The notes below the pieces were generated by a model. The model saw nothing but the letters and a program-made list of their open reading frames with translations, was not told the origin of the DNA and made no database searches. From positions 1 to 32,487 of the forward strand of contig JAAAPD010000004.1 of NCBI GenBank assembly GCA_009908505.1: a DNA stretch of 32,487 bases, read 5' to 3'. Shown piece after piece: positions 9,061 to 16,481 of this stretch. The stretch comes from Alphaproteobacteria bacterium. Its GTDB lineage: Bacteria > Pseudomonadota > Alphaproteobacteria > Rhodobacterales > Rhodobacteraceae. Position 1 is the stretch's first letter, and every line of letters begins with the position of its first letter. Position numbers and translations under genes: made by a program.

Positions 9061-9113
9061 TTTCTCCTACCAGTAGCGGCCCTTGTAAAAACGCCGGGCC
9101 AAAGAAGCGTATG

Positions 9114-9608
9114 TCATGAATATGGGTCAGGTAGACCCAGTTTGCCAAGTATCTCCACCTCGGTTCGTTCCATCAGGGTGGCATCCTTGTCACGAACGTG
9201 ATCGTACCCCAGCAAATGCAAAATTCCATGAACGATCAGATGCGTCACATGATCTTCCATCGGCTTGCCCGCCGTGCGGGCCTCTTGCGCGCAGGTGTCA
9301 TAGGCGATCGCGATGTCGCCCAGCTCGGGGTCCGGGCCCGCCTCGGGCAGGTCCGGCACCGCGCCGTCGGTCGCAGCGCCACGTTCCGCGCTCGGCCAGC
9401 TCAATACATTGGTGGCCGCCGCCTTGTCCCGGAAATCTTCGTTCAAGGCGGCAATCCGCGCATCGTCACAGCCCAGCACGGCGATCTCCCACTCCGCGGG
9501 GTCCAGCCGCAGATGCGCCAGCGTGGCCTCCGCCGCCCGCGCGGCCAGCCGCTCCAGCCCCGCCTCCTGCCAGCGGTCGTCCTCGATCAGGCAATCCACG
9601 CCTGTCAT
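9114..9608 (-). CDS. ybeY: Endoribonuclease YbeY (rRNA maturation factor)
   Basis: The 164-residue metalloprotein needed for 16S rRNA 3'-end maturation and ribosome quality control shows the zinc-binding signature HGILHLLGYDH (127-137) and the family motif ATNVLSWPS (65-73). The ATG at 9608 overlaps the stop of the upstream gene in an ATGA arrangement, which fixes the start; a longer reading to 9725 lies in that gene. An insertion of about 20 residues, rich in Gly, Ala and Pro (about 76-97), lies between the LSWPS and GDIAI strands, as in other alphaproteobacterial forms. Confidence 0.95.
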   Translation of the reverse strand: MTGVDCLIEDDRWQEAGLERLAARAAEATLAHLRLDPAEWEIAVLGCDDARIAALNEDFRDKAAATNVLSWPSAERGAATDGAVPDLPEAGPDPELGDIAIAYDTCAQEARTAGKPMEDHVTHLIVHGILHLLGYDHVRDKDATLMERTEVEILGKLGLPDPYS

Positions 9609-10156
9609 TCCGGCGCCCCCTGCAACCAGCGCGCAGGGGGGTTGCCCCACTCCTCGGCGCAGAATACCAGCACCGGCAGATCCGGACGCGCCCGGTGGAC
9701 CTTCATCCACAATCGGTCGACCCAATCCATCGCCGTATCGGCAATCACGTCATTCACCTCGTAATCGACCTCGTCGAAATCAAAAAGCGGCACCGGCACA
9801 TTCAGGCCGCCCTCCATGTGCTTGATCCCGAAAAGTTTTCTGTATTCGCTTATGGCCGCGTTCAGCACATGCAGCTCCGGCCCCTCGGGATGGATCATCA
9901 CGCTGAACGTCCCCTCGCCGTCCTGGTCGGGATGCACGCCGAAATGCAGCTCCCGCGTGGTGTCGGGCAGATCGGCCAGCGCCCCCGCAATCTGCGCCAG
10001 GGCGGCCCTGTCATGCGCGGCCAGGACATCTTCCAGCAGCTCGGCATAGTCCCGCGCGCTGTCGGGCGGCGGCAGGGGGCGAAACACCTGCGGCGCGGCC
10101 CCGGACGCGGCCTCCGCCCTGCCCTTGCCGAACAACCTTTCAAGAAACCCCAGCAT
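9605..10156 (-). CDS. Conserved-looking protein of unknown function between phoH and ybeY
   Basis: The 183-residue protein is predicted to be soluble. It begins with a basic MLGFLERLFGKGRAEA segment that could form an amphipathic helix, followed by a Pro-rich stretch, then an acidic domain with HFGVHPDQDGEGTFSVMIHPEGPELHVLN and FDFDEVDYEVNDVIADTAMDWVDRLW. I do not recognise the family. The ATG lies just upstream of the overlap region after phoH (3 bases from its stop), and the stop overlaps the ybeY start by 4 bases, so it is translated together with the PhoH and YbeY ribosome/RNA factors. A role in RNA metabolism is only a guess from position. Confidence 0.8.
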   Translation of the reverse strand: MLGFLERLFGKGRAEAASGAAPQVFRPLPPPDSARDYAELLEDVLAAHDRAALAQIAGALADLPDTTRELHFGVHPDQDGEGTFSVMIHPEGPELHVLNAAISEYRKLFGIKHMEGGLNVPVPLFDFDEVDYEVNDVIADTAMDWVDRLWMKVHRARPDLPVLVFCAEEWGNPPARWLQGAPE

Positions 10157-10158
10157 GT

Positions 10159-11172
10159 CTATTTCGCCGGATCGTCCTTGTCATAGGCTTCGATGATCGC
10201 GGCCACCAGCGGGTGACGCACCACGTCCTTCGAAGTGAAGTAGTTGAAGGCTATGTTGGGAATGTTGCTCAGCAGGCGCTCGGCATCGTGCAGCCCGCTG
10301 GTCACGCCGCGCGGCAGGTCCACCTGGCTGCGGTCGCCGGTAATGACCATCCGGCTGCCCTCGCCCAGGCGCGTCAGGAACATCTTCATCTGCATCGAGG
10401 TGGCGTTCTGCGCCTCGTCCAGCACCACGAAGGCATTGGACAGGGTGCGTCCGCGCATGAAGGCCAGGGGCGCGATCTCGACCTTCTTTTCCTCGATCAG
10501 CTTGGTGACCTGCTTGCCGGGCAGGAAATCGTTCAGCGCGTCGTAGAGCGGCTGCATGTAGGGATCGACCTTGTCCTTCATGTCGCCGGGCAGGTAGCCC
10601 AGTTTCTCGCCCGCCTCGACCGCCGGGCGGCTCAGGATGATCCGGTCCACGTGGCCGCCGATAAACATGTTCACCCCCACGGCCACGGCCAGGTAGGTCT
10701 TGCCGGTGCCGGCCGGGCCGATGCCGAAGGCCAGCTCGTTCTCGAACAGCGACCGGACATAGGCCTTTTGCGCGGCGGTGCGGGGTTCGATGATCTTCTT
10801 GCGGGTCTTGATCTCGACCCGGGCATCGGGCAGCAGGTCCAGCTGGTCGCCGTCCCGGGCGCCGGTCTCGCGGTCGGACCCGCCCATACGGGCCTCACGA
10901 TCAATATCGGCGGTCTCGACGGATCGACCGGCCTCGAGCCGGGCGTATAGCGCTGTCAGGATGTCAGCGGCCTCCCGGCGCGCGGCCTCCGCTCCGTGAA
11001 TCGTCAATTGGTTGCCGCGGCGCAAGATCTGCACATCGGTCTTGAGCTCGATATCCGCCAGGTGCCTGTCATGTTCGCCGCACAGGTCGATCAGCAGAAA
11101 ATTGTCAGGAAATTCGAGAACCTCTGGCGCTTCCGCGACAGACTGGGACGGGGGCAGCGAGGTTGTGGCCAA
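10159..11172 (-). CDS. PhoH family ATPase (PhoH-like, ybeZ type)
   Basis: The 337-residue cytoplasmic ATPase has an N-terminal KH-like region (about 20-85: LCGEHDRHLADIE, GNQLTIHG), Walker A GPAGTGKT (152-159) and Walker B VVLDEAQN (249-256). Sensor-type TGDRSQVDLP follows. PhoH/YbeZ proteins work with YbeY and are thought to act on RNA. The start codon is TTG (11172), supported by AGGAG six bases upstream and by the conserved N-terminal layout. In many relatives miaB is the immediate upstream gene; here an OmpA-like gene, a lipoprotein gene and a terminator intervene. Confidence 0.94.
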   Translation of the reverse strand: MATTSLPPSQSVAEAPEVLEFPDNFLLIDLCGEHDRHLADIELKTDVQILRRGNQLTIHGAEAARREAADILTALYARLEAGRSVETADIDREARMGGSDRETGARDGDQLDLLPDARVEIKTRKKIIEPRTAAQKAYVRSLFENELAFGIGPAGTGKTYLAVAVGVNMFIGGHVDRIILSRPAVEAGEKLGYLPGDMKDKVDPYMQPLYDALNDFLPGKQVTKLIEEKKVEIAPLAFMRGRTLSNAFVVLDEAQNATSMQMKMFLTRLGEGSRMVITGDRSQVDLPRGVTSGLHDAERLLSNIPNIAFNYFTSKDVVRHPLVAAIIEAYDKDDPAK

Positions 11173-11261
11173 ACAAGACTCCTGACTAGTGTTTCAACAA
11201 TGGTGGCAAGTGGCGGCGGCCAGCGCAAGGGACCTTGGCGCAATGTCACCAAATTGAAACG

Positions 11262-11295
11262 AAAAAGGGGCCGCAAACGGTGTTGCGACCCCTTT
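11262..11295 (-). terminator. Rho-independent terminator after the lipoprotein gene
   Basis: On the minus strand AAAGGGG-TCGCAA and TTTGCGG-CCCC form a stem of about 10 bp with minor mismatches, closed by a CACCG loop and followed by TTTTTCG. It lies about 20 bases after the lipoprotein gene and 90 bases before phoH. It therefore separates the OmpA-like/lipoprotein unit from phoH, whose promoter must lie within 11173-11262 unless termination is partial. Confidence 0.8.
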
Positions 11296-11315
11296 CATGC
11301 TCGGTTTTCCGCCAA

Positions 11316-11639
11316 TCACGGAAGGATATCGATCAGGCCGGTCCGCTGCGGCTCGGAAATGATGACGCCGGGCGGAATCCGCTTGGTGCAGACGGGTTTG
11401 CCGGTCACCGGGTCGTAGCGGGCATTGGCATAGCCTTCGGCCCCGTCATCGCCAAACCAGTGCATGCAGCCATCGGGGTCGATCGCGATCGCCATGGGGC
11501 GGTCGGACAGCAGGTCGGTATTGTTCACCGCGCTGTCGGTCGCCCGGGCCAGAAGACGCGGGCCGTCGGCGGTTGTCTGCCCCATTTCGCAAGCTGCGAG
11601 AACGGGCGTCATTGCAAGAAGGAAAACGGAAATGCGCAT
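11316..11639 (-). CDS. Small lipoprotein with a DGCMHW module, function unknown
   Basis: The 107-residue protein has a short signal ending in a lipobox, LAAC (14-17), so it is probably lipidated at Cys17. Residues 54-84 (DPDGCMHW...EGY...PVTGKPVC) align without gaps to residues 49-79 of the OmpA-like protein encoded just upstream: 18 of 31 positions are identical, including both cysteines, which could form a disulfide. GAGG lies about six bases before the ATG, and only 3 bases separate the two genes, so they form one transcription unit ended by the terminator at 11262-11295. I do not know a characterised homologue. The two proteins may act together at the cell envelope. Confidence 0.85.
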   Translation of the reverse strand: MRISVFLLAMTPVLAACEMGQTTADGPRLLARATDSAVNNTDLLSDRPMAIAIDPDGCMHWFGDDGAEGYANARYDPVTGKPVCTKRIPPGVIISEPQRTGLIDILP

Positions 11640-11642
11640 GAC

Positions 11643-12227
11643 TTACCTCGGCATATGAAAGCAGACGACCTCGACCCGGCGGTTCTGCTGCCAGGCGGTC
11701 TCGTTATGGCCGGTCGCGACGGGGCGCGTTTCACCGAAGCCCTCCTCAACCTCGATGAAGGCCCCGACTGACCGCGCCACCGAGGCGACGGTGCCGGCGC
11801 GCCGCTCGGACAGGGCCTGGTTGTAGGCGTGCGAGGCGCGCTCGTCCGTGTGGCCGTAGACGGCGTAGGAAAACGCACCTTCAGAGCGGAAGAATCGTTC
11901 AAGTTCCTCGCGCTGGCCCGGCTTGAGGTGATGGCTGTCGGTGTGGAACAGCGTGTCGGTCGATTCCGTCAGGCAGCTTTCCTTTTGCAGGCAGAGCGGC
12001 CGGCCGGTTTCGGGGTTGAACCGGGTCGTCATGTAGCCTTCGAGGCCGCCATCGGCCCACCAGTGCATGCAGCCGTCGCGATCCACGAAGATGCCCCACT
12101 CTACCATGCCGGATACCACGATCCGATCCTGGCTCTGCTGCGCCGCGACCGGCGCGACCAACGCGGCGGAGGCCGCAAAAGCCGCGGTCAGACCCGCGGC
12201 GACGGCCTTTCCGACTTTCGTTCTCAT
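11643..12227 (-). CDS. OmpA-family peptidoglycan-binding envelope protein with an N-terminal DGCMHW module
   Basis: The 194-residue protein has a signal peptide (cleavage near PVAAQ, about residue 30), then the Cys-containing module at 49-79 (DGCMHWW...GYMTTRF...GRPLC), then an OmpA C-terminal domain (about 92-190). That domain shows the typical LKPGQREELERF, YGHTDERASHAYNQALSERRA, GFGETRPVATGHNE and QQNRRVEV motifs that bind meso-diaminopimelate. It therefore probably anchors the envelope to the cell wall. The start at 12227 gives a proper signal peptide; the in-frame reading to 12335 runs through the promoter region. It has no beta-barrel domain and no lipobox. Confidence 0.9.
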   Translation of the reverse strand: MRTKVGKAVAAGLTAAFAASAALVAPVAAQQSQDRIVVSGMVEWGIFVDRDGCMHWWADGGLEGYMTTRFNPETGRPLCLQKESCLTESTDTLFHTDSHHLKPGQREELERFFRSEGAFSYAVYGHTDERASHAYNQALSERRAGTVASVARSVGAFIEVEEGFGETRPVATGHNETAWQQNRRVEVVCFHMPR

Positions 12228-12307
12228 CAATACCAAACCTCTATCCCCCAGATCTGCATACACCCCAGCGACGCAAACTGGCACATAGCCCCGTCCCGTC
12301 GGGTATT

Positions 12308-12352
12308 CTTCTAAAGGAAAACAAGTTCTGGTCAATTTTTAACTAAAAATTG
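12308..12352 (-). promoter_or_regulatory. Putative promoter with an AT-rich palindrome for the OmpA-like/lipoprotein unit
   Basis: On the minus strand TTGACC (12335-12330) and TAGAAG (12313-12308) are spaced by 16 bases and could be -35 and -10 boxes. Overlapping the -35 is a perfect inverted repeat with 9-bp arms, CAATTTTTA (12333-12341) and TAAAAATTG (12344-12352), and a 2-base centre. It stands out in this GC-rich region and looks like an operator. The rest of the 12228-12463 gap shows no gene. Confidence 0.45.
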
Positions 12353-12463
12353 CCACATTTCGTGTCCGGCAGGGCGACAGCGGGGCCGATTCACACGCAT
12401 TGTTCAGAAGGTCGCAATTGACTGGACGCCGTCCTCAACCCCCGATTGCGCGGCCCGGGAATC

Positions 12464-13777
12464 TCAAACCAGCACCCCGGCAAGCGAGTTCGGCGCGCTT
12501 TGCTCGATCCGGACCTTGCGAATGTCACCGGGCGCGATGTTCGGGCCGGTGACATGCACCGCGTGCAGGTATTCCGACTTGCCGACCATCTGGCCATCCA
12601 GCCGCCCCGGCTTTTCGAAAAGCACCGAAACCTCGCGGCCCACCATCGCATCCTGCAGCGCCTTCTGCTGCGCATTGATCTGGTCCTGCAAACGGTAGAG
12701 CCGTTCGCTCGCCACATCGGGATCGACCATCTTCGCGGTCTTCTCCGCCGCCGGGGTGCCCGGACGCGGGGAATACTTGAAGGAAAACGCCGTGCCGTAG
12801 CCCGCCTCGCGGGTGATGCGCATCGTGTGCTCGAAATCCGCATCGGTTTCGCCCGGAAAACCGACGATGAAATCGCCCGACAGGTGCAGATCGGGCCGGG
12901 CCGCGCGGATGCGCTCGATCAGGCGCAGGTAGTCCTCGGCGGTATGCTTGCGGTTCATCGCCTTCAGGATCCGGTCGGATCCCGATTGCACCGGCAGATG
13001 CAGGTAGGGCATCAGCTTGTCGCAGGTGCCATGCGCCTCGATCAAGGCATCGTCCATGTCGTTGGGGTGGCTGGTGGTGAAGCGGATGCGCGCCAGGCCG
13101 TCGATCTTGTCCAGGTCCCAGATCAGGCCGGCCAATCCCCGCGCATGGCCGTTATAGGCATTCACGTTCTGGCCCAGCAGGGTGATCTCTCGTACCCCGG
13201 CTTCGACCAGGTCCTGAGCCTCGCGGATGATGCGGTCTGCGGGGCGGCTGACTTCGGCGCCGCGCGTATAAGGCACCACGCAGAAGGAACAGAATTTGTC
13301 GCACCCCTCTTGCACGGTCAAAAAGGCAGTGGGACCGCGCCCGGCCTTGGGGCGCGACCTGAGCACCTCGAACTTGTCTTCTTCGGGGAAATCGGTGTCG
13401 AGCGCCTTTCCCCCCTGCGACAGTGCCTCTTCCATGGCAGGCAGACGGTGATAGCTTTGCGGGCCGACCACCAGGTCCACCATGGGCTGGCGGCGCATGA
13501 TCTCTTCGCCCTCGGCTTGGGCGACGCAGCCGGCCACGCCGATCTTGAGGTCGGCGTTCTCCGCCTTGAGACCCTTGTAGCGCCCGAGTTCCGAATAGAC
13601 CTTTTCCGCCGCCTTTTCACGGATGTGACAGGTGTTCAGGAGGATCATGTCCGCGTCATCGGGGCTTTGAGTCTCGACATAGCCCTTGCCGCCCAGCGCC
13701 TCGACCATGCGTTCGCTGTCATAGACGTTCATCTGGCAACCATAGGTCTTAATGAAGAGCTTCTTGGGCGCGGACAT
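12464..13777 (-). CDS. miaB: tRNA-2-methylthio-N6-dimethylallyladenosine synthase
   Basis: The 437-residue radical-SAM methylthiotransferase converts i6A37 to ms2i6A37 in tRNAs. The UPF0004 domain provides Cys14 (TYGCQMN), Cys50 (LNTCHIR) and Cys84 (AGCVAQ) for one Fe-S cluster. The radical-SAM CxxxCxxC is C159/C163/C166 (GCDKFCSFC). A C-terminal TRAM domain (about 370-435) ends in LAGVLV. ATG at 13777 begins [17 protein letters not shown] as expected; a reading out to 14128 would antisense-overlap the neighbouring gene. The phoH-ybeY-lnt genes that usually follow directly are separated by the OmpA-like unit. Confidence 0.96.
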   Translation of the reverse strand: MSAPKKLFIKTYGCQMNVYDSERMVEALGGKGYVETQSPDDADMILLNTCHIREKAAEKVYSELGRYKGLKAENADLKIGVAGCVAQAEGEEIMRRQPMVDLVVGPQSYHRLPAMEEALSQGGKALDTDFPEEDKFEVLRSRPKAGRGPTAFLTVQEGCDKFCSFCVVPYTRGAEVSRPADRIIREAQDLVEAGVREITLLGQNVNAYNGHARGLAGLIWDLDKIDGLARIRFTTSHPNDMDDALIEAHGTCDKLMPYLHLPVQSGSDRILKAMNRKHTAEDYLRLIERIRAARPDLHLSGDFIVGFPGETDADFEHTMRITREAGYGTAFSFKYSPRPGTPAAEKTAKMVDPDVASERLYRLQDQINAQQKALQDAMVGREVSVLFEKPGRLDGQMVGKSEYLHAVHVTGPNIAPGDIRKVRIEQSAPNSLAGVLV

Positions 13778-13893
13778 GGGGCACCTGTTTGGATGGGGCA
13801 GCTTTGACGCGCCTCTTACCGTGCATCCGGGGCGCTTGCAATGAACGCCGATTTGCCGGAGTCTAACCCCGATCAGGCAAGACAACGGGACAG

Positions 13894-14757
13894 ATGCAGT
13901 ATTCCTCGCTTCAAGATTTCCTGTCACGGGGCAAAGCCGCGCTGGCCAAGGGGCCGGTTGCGCTGATCCTGGCCGAAGACGAGGTCGAGTTGGACAGCAC
14001 GATAAGGCACCACATCGACACCGGCTTCCGGGCCGTGATCGTCTTTGCCATGCCGGGCGCAAACCTGGCCCAGGACGTTGCAGGGCTCGTGCACCACGTG
14101 GCGTATCAAACCACGGCCGACGGGGCACTAGAAACCGCCGTCAACGCAGTGATAGAGGCGGCAGGGCCGATCTGGCTCTTCTACTGCTACAATGCGGAAT
14201 ACCTGTTCTACCCGTTCTGCGAGAGCCGCGCTGTGGGCGAGATGATCGCCTTCAACATGGACGAACGGCGCGACACGATCCTGACCTACGTGATCGATCT
14301 TTATGCCGGGGATCTCGGCCAGCATCCGCAGGCGGTGGCGCTGGAAGATGCGCATCTGGACAAGTCCGGCTATTACGCGCTGTCGCGCAAGGACCGGAGG
14401 AACAACGACCTGGACCGGCAGATGGATTTCTTCGGCGGTCTGCGCTGGCGGTTCGAGGAACATGTGCCCAAGCCGCGCCGGCGAATCGACCGGGTGTCGC
14501 TATTCCGGAACAAGCCGGGCCTGAAACTGCTGCCCGGCCACCTGTTCAACGACCCCGAATACAACACCTATTCCTGTCCATGGCATCACAACCTGACCGC
14601 CGCGGTGTGTTCGTTCCGCACGGCCAAGGCGCTCAAGCGGAACCCCGGCAGCACCTTCGAGATCAAGACCTTTCGCTGGCACAATTCCGCCCCGTTCGAG
14701 TGGCATTCCCAGCAATTGCTGGACCTCGGCCTGATGGAGCCGGGGCAGTGGTTCTGA
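13894..14757 (+). CDS. Glycosyltransferase-like protein, function uncertain
   Basis: The 287-residue soluble protein carries [28 protein letters not shown] near the N-terminus, consistent with the first strand-helix-strand of a GT-A-like fold, and [27 protein letters not shown] in the middle. The C-terminal half has an HPHN-free but aromatic and His-rich segment ([45 protein letters not shown]). I have a faint recollection of similar roseobacter proteins being annotated as family 2-type glycosyltransferases, but no clear DXD motif confirms it. It is divergent from miaB and converges with the transposase-like gene. The start ATG is the first in the frame and has no strong Shine-Dalgarno. Confidence 0.6.
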   Translation: MQYSSLQDFLSRGKAALAKGPVALILAEDEVELDSTIRHHIDTGFRAVIVFAMPGANLAQDVAGLVHHVAYQTTADGALETAVNAVIEAAGPIWLFYCYNAEYLFYPFCESRAVGEMIAFNMDERRDTILTYVIDLYAGDLGQHPQAVALEDAHLDKSGYYALSRKDRRNNDLDRQMDFFGGLRWRFEEHVPKPRRRIDRVSLFRNKPGLKLLPGHLFNDPEYNTYSCPWHHNLTAAVCSFRTAKALKRNPGSTFEIKTFRWHNSAPFEWHSQQLLDLGLMEPGQWF

Positions 14758-14782
14758 CCCAGGCGCGCATCCCGGCCGGGGA

Positions 14783-15232
14783 TCAGGCCACCGCCAGGTC
14801 GCGGCGCGGCGCGCCGTGGTGGTGCAGCGACGAATAGGGCCAGTCCGCCGCATCGCGCACCAGACCGGCCCGGACCGGGGCCGCCAAGATGAAGCGGCGC
14901 CGCGCCTCGATCGCCGGGCCATGGATTCGCGTGATCGGAAGTTCCACATCCCAGATCGGCCGCCCATCGGCCGCATGCCGGGCGAAACCGTCGCGGATCA
15001 GGCGCAGGGCGGACCCGGGCTCGTCCCCCGGCATCATCCGGCACAGCAGATGCATTTCGGCCGGCAGCACCGTGGCGGTGTCGATTTCGAGGCCCCTGCG
15101 CAGCCGGGCCAGCGCCACGCAGTCGCGCAGGACCGGGATTCGTCGCACCAAAAGATCAGAGGTCGCATCGGCCAGACGCAAGGTCACGGCGAAATGCGAG
15201 AAGAAGCGGGAGGGGGCGGGCAAATCTGTCAT
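14783..15232 (-). CDS. Degenerate REP-associated (RAYT) transposase-like protein
   Basis: The 149-residue protein follows the Y1/RAYT transposase layout: FAVTLR at the first strand, IDTATVLPAEMHLLCRMMPGDE where active enzymes read about LPDHLHCIWTLPEGD, then RLIRDGFARH, PIW, and FILAAPVRAGLVRDAADWPYSSLHHH where active enzymes read about YIHYNPVKHGLV..DWPYSS. The first His of the HUH pair is replaced (EMH), and the YIHYNPV segment, where the nucleophilic Tyr would be expected, reads FILAAPV. It is therefore likely inactive as a nuclease, though the frame is intact. It may be a domesticated DNA- or RNA-binding remnant. No flanking REP palindromes are obvious. No Shine-Dalgarno is clear. Confidence 0.65.
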   Translation of the reverse strand: MTDLPAPSRFFSHFAVTLRLADATSDLLVRRIPVLRDCVALARLRRGLEIDTATVLPAEMHLLCRMMPGDEPGSALRLIRDGFARHAADGRPIWDVELPITRIHGPAIEARRRFILAAPVRAGLVRDAADWPYSSLHHHGAPRRDLAVA

Positions 15233-15287
15233 ACGGACAGCTTTGCCCCGACAAGGTTAATGACCCATGAACGCCGTCAGTCGCGGG

Positions 15288-15704
15288 TCAGCTCTTGCGC
15301 AGGCGGATCACGACGTCGACCGAGGCGATCTCGGCCCCGTCGGGCGCGTGCGGCAGGCTGGCGATGCTCAAGTCGTCCGAAGGGGCATCGGACAGGTGAC
15401 CATCTTCTTCCCAGAAGAAATGCGGATGGTCGGACATGTTGGTATCGAAATAGCTCTTCGAGCCGTCCACCGTTATTTCGCGCAACAGACCCGCATCGCA
15501 AAACGCCTTGAGGGTGTTGTAGACCGTGGCCAGTGAAACCTTCTCTCCGGCCCGTTCGGCCGCCGCATAAAGGCTTTCCGCGGTCACGTGACGATCCTTG
15601 CCGTCCCCGACAAGAAGCTCCGCCAGGGCAAGCCGCTGGCGGGTCGGTCGCAGCCCTGCCCCGGCCAGCCAATCACTGCTGCGTTCGCTTGTCGTTTCGG
15701 TCAT
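15288..15704 (-). CDS. irr: Iron response regulator, Fur superfamily
   Basis: The 138-residue protein has an N-terminal winged helix (GLRPTRQRLALAELL, SLATVYNTLKAFCDAGLLRE, about 17-76) and a short dimerisation domain with a DHPHFFWEEDGHL histidine motif (92-104), typical of Irr rather than Fur. In alphaproteobacteria Irr represses or activates iron- and heme-related genes depending on heme status. No N-terminal heme regulatory motif (GCPW) is present, as in many non-Bradyrhizobium Irr proteins. ATG at 15704 is preceded by AGGA; the much longer in-frame reading to 16442 is antisense to fabA. It is divergent from fabA. Confidence 0.9.
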   Translation of the reverse strand: MTETTSERSSDWLAGAGLRPTRQRLALAELLVGDGKDRHVTAESLYAAAERAGEKVSLATVYNTLKAFCDAGLLREITVDGSKSYFDTNMSDHPHFFWEEDGHLSDAPSDDLSIASLPHAPDGAEIASVDVVIRLRKS

Positions 15705-15730
15705 CGAGCATCCTGCCGTTGCTTCAAGGC

Positions 15731-15760
15731 ACAATATGGCCGAATGCGAATGATTTTCAA
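15731..15760 (-). promoter_or_regulatory. Putative irr promoter overlapped by a Fur-family box
   Basis: On the minus strand TTGAAA (15760-15755) and TATTGT (15736-15731) are spaced by 18 bases, a plausible sigma70 promoter. Overlapping the -35 is a 7-1-7 imperfect palindrome, TGCGAATGATTTTCA (15745-15759). Compared with the Fur consensus TGATAATnATTATCA it matches 11 of 14 half-site bases. This suggests control of irr by itself or by another Fur-family regulator. The site lies about 100 bases from fabA and may also influence it. Confidence 0.5.
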
Positions 15761-15860
15761 TACCCGAGCCTTGCGTTCCTGCGCGTCCGCGCGACCTTGC
15801 CTTGCCGCGCATGGGGGTGATAGAGGGCTTGGAAAACCACTCCGAGGGGATTTTCACCAA

Positions 15861-16370
15861 ATGACCGACCTTCCGCGCAGTTTCGACCGTGACGACCTTC
15901 TGAAATGCGCGCGCGGCGAACTGTTCGGGCCAGGCAATGCCCAGCTGCCCGAACCGCCGATGCTGATGATGGACCGGATTACCGATATCAGCGGCGACGA
16001 AGGCCTGCATGGCCAGGGTCACGTCGTCGCCGAATTCGACATCACGCCCGACCTTTGGTTCTTCGATTGCCATTTCCCGGGCAACCCGATCATGCCCGGC
16101 TGCCTGGGCCTTGACGGTCTTTGGCAATTGACCGGTTTCAACCTGGGATGGCGCGGCTGGCAAGGTCGCGGCTATGCCCTTGGTGTGGGCGAGGTCAAAC
16201 TCAAGGGCATGGTGCGGCCTGACCGCAAGATGCTGACCTACAAGGTGGATTTCACCAAGGCCGTACAGAGCCGCCGCCTGACCATGGGCGTGGCCGACGG
16301 CATCGTCGAAGCCGATGGCGACGTGATCTACGAGGTCAAGGACATGAAGGTGGCGCTGAGCGAGAGCTGA
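15861..16370 (+). CDS. fabA: 3-hydroxydecanoyl-ACP dehydratase/isomerase
   Basis: The 169-residue hot-dog fold enzyme dehydrates 3-hydroxyacyl-ACP and isomerises trans-2- to cis-3-decenoyl-ACP, the branch point for unsaturated fatty acids. Catalytic His71 (FFDCHFPGNPIMPGCLGLD) and Asp85 match E. coli His70 and Asp84. ATG at 15861 follows GAGGGGA by about 10 bases; the reading to 15588 would run antisense through irr. It is followed by fabB after a 111-base gap in the usual order. Confidence 0.96.
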   Translation: MTDLPRSFDRDDLLKCARGELFGPGNAQLPEPPMLMMDRITDISGDEGLHGQGHVVAEFDITPDLWFFDCHFPGNPIMPGCLGLDGLWQLTGFNLGWRGWQGRGYALGVGEVKLKGMVRPDRKMLTYKVDFTKAVQSRRLTMGVADGIVEADGDVIYEVKDMKVALSES

Positions 16371-16481
16371 CGCAACAATCACGACGATGCGGCGTCCATC
16401 GGGCGCGCGCCGCCCTAACCGCTTGCCCCCATCCCCCTGCATACCCTACACGGGAAACCGGACAAGAAAGGGAGGCCGCGC

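Noticed and set aside
12446-13807. 453-residue plus-strand frame across miaB
   Set aside because: Shadow of miaB; no recognisable domain or ribosome-binding site.
14783-15232. Active insertion sequence
   Set aside because: Active-site residues are lost, and no terminal repeats or target duplications are visible.
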